From positions 1,054,001 through 1,118,000 of the forward strand of contig NZ_CP101740.1 of NCBI RefSeq assembly GCF_024496245.1: a stretch of DNA of 64,000 bases, in the 5' to 3' direction. Shown here piece by piece: positions 61,448 through 64,000 of the stretch; position 1 is the stretch's first letter; every line of letters starts with the position of its first letter. The position numbers and the translations under genes were made by a program. The notes under the pieces were generated by a model that ran no database searches, had not been told where the DNA came from, and saw nothing but the letters and a program-made list of their open reading frames with translations. The stretch is from Sphingomonas qomolangmaensis. GTDB lineage: Bacteria > Pseudomonadota > Alphaproteobacteria > Sphingomonadales > Sphingomonadaceae.

Positions 61448-62947
61448 TCACTTCTTCTTCATGAGATTCTCGAAACCTGGTGGCAGCTTCATCGTGCCGT
61501 CACCGCTCCCGCCCAAGCCGGGCAGCCCGCCGCCCGCCTTCGACATGAAATCGCCCATTGCGGGGCCGCCCAGCGCGTTGCCGATGCCGCCCATGCCGCC
61601 GCCCGGACCGCCCTTGCCGAGCAACGCCGCCATGCCCTTGATGCCGCCCATCTTCTTGATGCGCTTCATCGCACCGGCCATTTCCTGGTGCATCTTGAGC
61701 AGCTTGTTGACGTCCTGCACGGTCATGCCGCTGCCCTTGGCAACGCGGATCTTGCGCTTGGCGTTGAGCAGTTCGGGCTTGGCGCGCTCCTTGACCGTCA
61801 TCGATCCGATCATCGCGTCCATCCGCAGCAACAGCCGCTCGTCGACCGCGCCATTGGCCATCGCCGCCTGCGCCTTCTTCATGCCCGGAATCATGCCGGC
61901 AAGCGCGCCGAGGCCGCCCATCCGCCGCATCTGACCCAGCTGCGCGCGCAGGTCGTTCATGTCGAACTGGCCCTTGGCCAGCCGCTGCGCCATCTTCTCG
62001 GCATCGTCGACCTGGATCGCCTCGGCGGCGCGCTCGACCAGCGAGACGACGTCGCCCATGCCCAGGATTCGCCCGGCGACCCGCTTGGGATGGAACGCCT
62101 CGATCGCGTCGAGCTTTTCGCCGGTGCCCGCGAACTTGATCGGCTTGCCCGTCACCGCGCGCATCGACAGCGCCGCACCACCGCGCGCGTCGCCGTCCAT
62201 CCGCGTCAGCACGACGCCGGTCAACGGCACCTGGTTGCTGAAGTTCTGCGCGACATTGACGGCGTCCTGGCCGGTCAGCGAATCGACGACGAGCAGGATT
62301 TCGTTGGGCCGCGCGATGTCGGCGACCGCCTTCATCTCGTCCATCAGCGCCTGATCGACGTGCAGCCGCCCGGCGGTGTCGAGCATCACCACGTCGAAGC
62401 CCTGCAGCTTCGCCGCCTGCAGCGCGCGCCGCGCGATCTCCACCGGCTGCTGGCCCACGACGATCGGCAGCGTCGAAACCTCGGCCTGGGTGCCCAGCAC
62501 CGCCAGCTGTTCCTGCGCGTTCGGGCGATTGACGTCGAGCGACGCCATCAGCACCTTCTTGCGCTCCTTGCCCGCCAGCATCTTGGCGAGCTTGGCGGTG
62601 GTCGTCGTCTTGCCCGACCCCTGCAGGCCGACCATCATGATCACCGCGGGCGGCGAGACGTCGATGTTGAGCCCCGCGGTATCGGGCCCCAGCATCTCGA
62701 CCAGCGCGTCGTTGACGATCTTGACGACCTGCTGGCCGGGCGTGACCGAACGCAGCACCTGCTGGCCGATCGCCTTTTCGGTGATCCCTTCGACGAAATC
62801 GCGCGCGACGGGCAGCGCCACGTCGGCCTCGAGCAGCGCGATCCGGACCTCGCGCATCGCGCCGCGCACATCGGCTTCGCTCAGCGCACCACGGCCGCGC
62901 AGTCGGTCGAAGACGCCGCCTAGCCGGTCACTGAGGGATTCGAACAT
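61448..62947 (-). CDS. ffh: Signal recognition particle protein Ffh
   Basis: A 499-residue SRP54 GTPase that targets membrane proteins with 4.5S RNA and FtsY. The N domain (residues ~1-90) precedes the G domain with GLQGSGKTTT, DVNRPNAQEQL, DTAGRLHVD and TRMDGDARGG. The Met-rich M domain follows (IKKMGGIKGMAALLGKGG and a Gly/Met-rich C-terminus) for signal peptide and RNA binding. No 4.5S RNA gene was recognised in the window. Upstream lies a hairpin. Confidence 0.98.
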   Translation of the reverse strand: MFESLSDRLGGVFDRLRGRGALSEADVRGAMREVRIALLEADVALPVARDFVEGITEKAIGQQVLRSVTPGQQVVKIVNDALVEMLGPDTAGLNIDVSPPAVIMMVGLQGSGKTTTTAKLAKMLAGKERKKVLMASLDVNRPNAQEQLAVLGTQAEVSTLPIVVGQQPVEIARRALQAAKLQGFDVVMLDTAGRLHVDQALMDEMKAVADIARPNEILLVVDSLTGQDAVNVAQNFSNQVPLTGVVLTRMDGDARGGAALSMRAVTGKPIKFAGTGEKLDAIEAFHPKRVAGRILGMGDVVSLVERAAEAIQVDDAEKMAQRLAKGQFDMNDLRAQLGQMRRMGGLGALAGMIPGMKKAQAAMANGAVDERLLLRMDAMIGSMTVKERAKPELLNAKRKIRVAKGSGMTVQDVNKLLKMHQEMAGAMKRIKKMGGIKGMAALLGKGGPGGGMGGIGNALGGPAMGDFMSKAGGGLPGLGGSGDGTMKLPPGFENLMKKK

Positions 62948-62992
62948 GTTCTACTCCAGTCGCTTCGTACCGCCACGACCGTAACGCAAAAC

Positions 62993-63024
62993 ACGCCGGC
63001 GGACGAGAACTCGTCGGCCGGCGT
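62993..63024. repeat. Near-perfect 15-bp hairpin upstream of ffh
   Basis: Arms ACGCCGGCGGACGAG (62993-63007) and CTCGTCGGCCGGCGT (63010-63024) pair with one mismatch around an AA loop. It sits 46 bases before the ffh start on the minus strand, within a 265-base gap otherwise without recognisable features. It has no T run on either side, so a simple terminator is unlikely. Confidence 0.7.
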
Positions 63025-63212
63025 ACCCCTCGGGGCGCGGATGCCTCACGTTCGCGAAGGAACGATCGAGAGCGCCAATAGCGAAACTCAGCGTCAGAGG
63101 CAAGCATCGCTTGTCGGCGAGAGGCCTCGCCCTAGCCCACCTGCGCCCACCCGCGCCCTTAACTCCTTCTATACCCACATCATGCCAAGAACGCGGCATG
63201 GAGAACCCGAGC

Positions 63213-64000
63213 ATGCCGAGCGATCACGACCTGCTGGAACGCCGGCGCACGAGCCTCGTCCGCACCGATATCATCACCGGCGCGGTTTCCGCCGCCGCGA
63301 TCCTGCTGTTCGTCGCGACTGGCGGCGCGGTGCTATCGCAGACCGTCGCGCACTATACCGCAGGTGGGGCCCCCGCCGATCGCGGGTTGGTGATCGCCTT
63401 GCTGCTCAACGTCGCGCTGGTGCTGATCGGCTGGCGCCGCCACGATGCCCTGTCGAAGGAAGTCCGCGTCCGCACCGCTGCCGAAGCGCGCGCGACGATG
63501 CTGGCATCGCGCGATCCGCTCACCGGCTTCTACAATCGCCGCAGCCTGGCCGACGAAGGCGCCGCGCTGCTCGCGCTGGCGCAGCGTCGAGGCAAGGCGG
63601 TTGCGCTGCTGATGCTCGATCTCGACCATTTCAAGTCGGTCAACGACATGCACGGCCACGCGATCGGCGACACCTTGCTGCGCATGGTCGCCGACGAGAT
63701 CATCGCGATCCTGCCGCCGACCGCGCTCAATACCCGATTGGGCGGCGACGAATTCGCCTGCGCCTTCCTGTTCGATCCGACCGTCCCCGACATGGTCGAT
63801 CGGATCGCCGATCGCCTCGTCAGCCGCCTCGCGCAGCCGTTCGAGGCCGAGGGGCTTCGCCTGCACATCAGCTGTTCGGTCGGGGTCGCGCGATCGGACT
63901 TCGAATGCCCGACGATCGAGGCGCTGATGCGCGCGGGCGACATCGCGATGTACGCCGCCAAGAAATCGGGCCGCAATCGCTGCGTGTGGTTCGACGCATC
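63213..64000 (+). CDS. GGDEF diguanylate cyclase, cut by the window end
   Basis: At least 262 residues, still open at the window end. Two membrane helices (residues ~24-45 and ~57-75) are followed by a short coiled region and a GGDEF domain with DPLTGFYNRRSL, LDLDHFKSVNDMHGH and an intact LGGDEFA, so cyclase activity is likely. No RxxD inhibitory site is seen five residues before GGDEF. GGAGA at 63200-63204 favours ATG 63213; ATG 63198 is the alternative. An EAL domain may follow outside the window. Confidence 0.9.
   Translation, partial: MPSDHDLLERRRTSLVRTDIITGAVSAAAILLFVATGGAVLSQTVAHYTAGGAPADRGLVIALLLNVALVLIGWRRHDALSKEVRVRTAAEARATMLASRDPLTGFYNRRSLADEGAALLALAQRRGKAVALLMLDLDHFKSVNDMHGHAIGDTLLRMVADEIIAILPPTALNTRLGGDEFACAFLFDPTVPDMVDRIADRLVSRLAQPFEAEGLRLHISCSVGVARSDFECPTIEALMRAGDIAMYAAKKSGRNRCVWFDA

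Noticed and set aside
61424..62923. Open frame antisense to ffh (~499 codons)
   Set aside because: Mirror of the Ffh reading frame with no recognisable domain.
62948..63197. Possible 4.5S SRP RNA gene next to ffh
   Set aside because: The conserved GGAAG-type asymmetric loop and flanking stem of SRP RNA are not present; only a simple hairpin is seen.

Overview
The window is about 64 kb of GC-rich chromosomal DNA with dense coding on both strands. It suggests an alphaproteobacterium of the Sphingomonadales, close to Sphingomonas. The support is: gene orders typical of alphaproteobacteria (trpC, moaC-moeA-lexA-comEC, recG-sdhE-mfd, divL-tsaE-amgK-murU-addB-addA); an alphaproteobacterial SOS box (GTTC-N7-GTTC) before lexA; a DivL-type kinase with tyrosine in place of the phospho-acceptor histidine; a CC0125/CC1285-family lipoprotein; and dispersed palindromes of a kind common in sphingomonads. 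No insertion sequence, prophage, rRNA operon or CRISPR array was seen. No stretch over 300 bases lacks a gene; the longest gap is about 265 bases, between ffh and the last gene.

Layout. 1-2961: end of trpC, then a sulfide/persulfide cassette (divergent sulfur dioxygenase, BigR-type ArsR repressor, YgaP-like rhodanese, TauE/SafE exporter). 3046-5483: moaC, moeA and SOS-regulated lexA. 5353-10636: comEC (overlapping lexA antisense), gltX, gltA and a small membrane protein. 10649-15398 (minus): anmK, a pseudo-nucleotidyltransferase membrane protein, a DUF2336 protein and a histidine-less sensor kinase. 15526-23747: tyrS, a PilZ protein, a DMT transporter, recG, sdhE, mfd. 23857-28152: a c-di-GMP phosphodiesterase coupled to a SnoaL-like protein, then moaA-nadK. 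28275-33767: tRNA-Asn, a lipoprotein, secA, argJ. 33878-45204 (minus): divL-tsaE-amgK-murU-addB-addA, then trxA. 45371-51320: ahcY, yqgE, peroxiredoxin, a histone-like-tailed protein, AMP nucleosidase, an SDR. 51342-57285 (minus): asd followed by a vapBC pair and an alpha/beta hydrolase, an S9 peptidase, an AI-2E-family permease. 57477-62947: the ribosomal block ffh-rpsP-rimM-//-trmD-rplS, split by a second vapBC and a divergent thioredoxin-reductase-like flavoprotein. 63213 to the end: a GGDEF protein that leaves the window.

How the genes work together. Three peptidoglycan-recycling enzymes are present: AnmK in one operon, AmgK and MurU in another. Molybdopterin synthesis is divided between moaC-moeA and moaA-nadK. 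Genome maintenance is well represented (LexA, RecG, Mfd, AddAB). Second-messenger and phosphorelay functions include a PilZ protein, a GGDEF/EAL protein, a GGDEF protein, DivL and a second kinase without its histidine. Many neighbours share stop and start codons (ATGA or GTGA), which suggests widespread translational coupling.

Most notable points: (1) an AbrB-type vapBC pair with its own promoter and palindromic operator, inserted ahead of trmD-rplS so that trmD starts inside the toxin stop codon; (2) three families of dispersed palindromes, one copy sitting in frame inside addB and a related one encoding the RimM N-terminus; (3) two sensor kinases lacking the phospho-acceptor histidine; (4) a perfect 20-bp palindrome upstream of ahcY and a CATTAG-type operator in the sulfide cassette.
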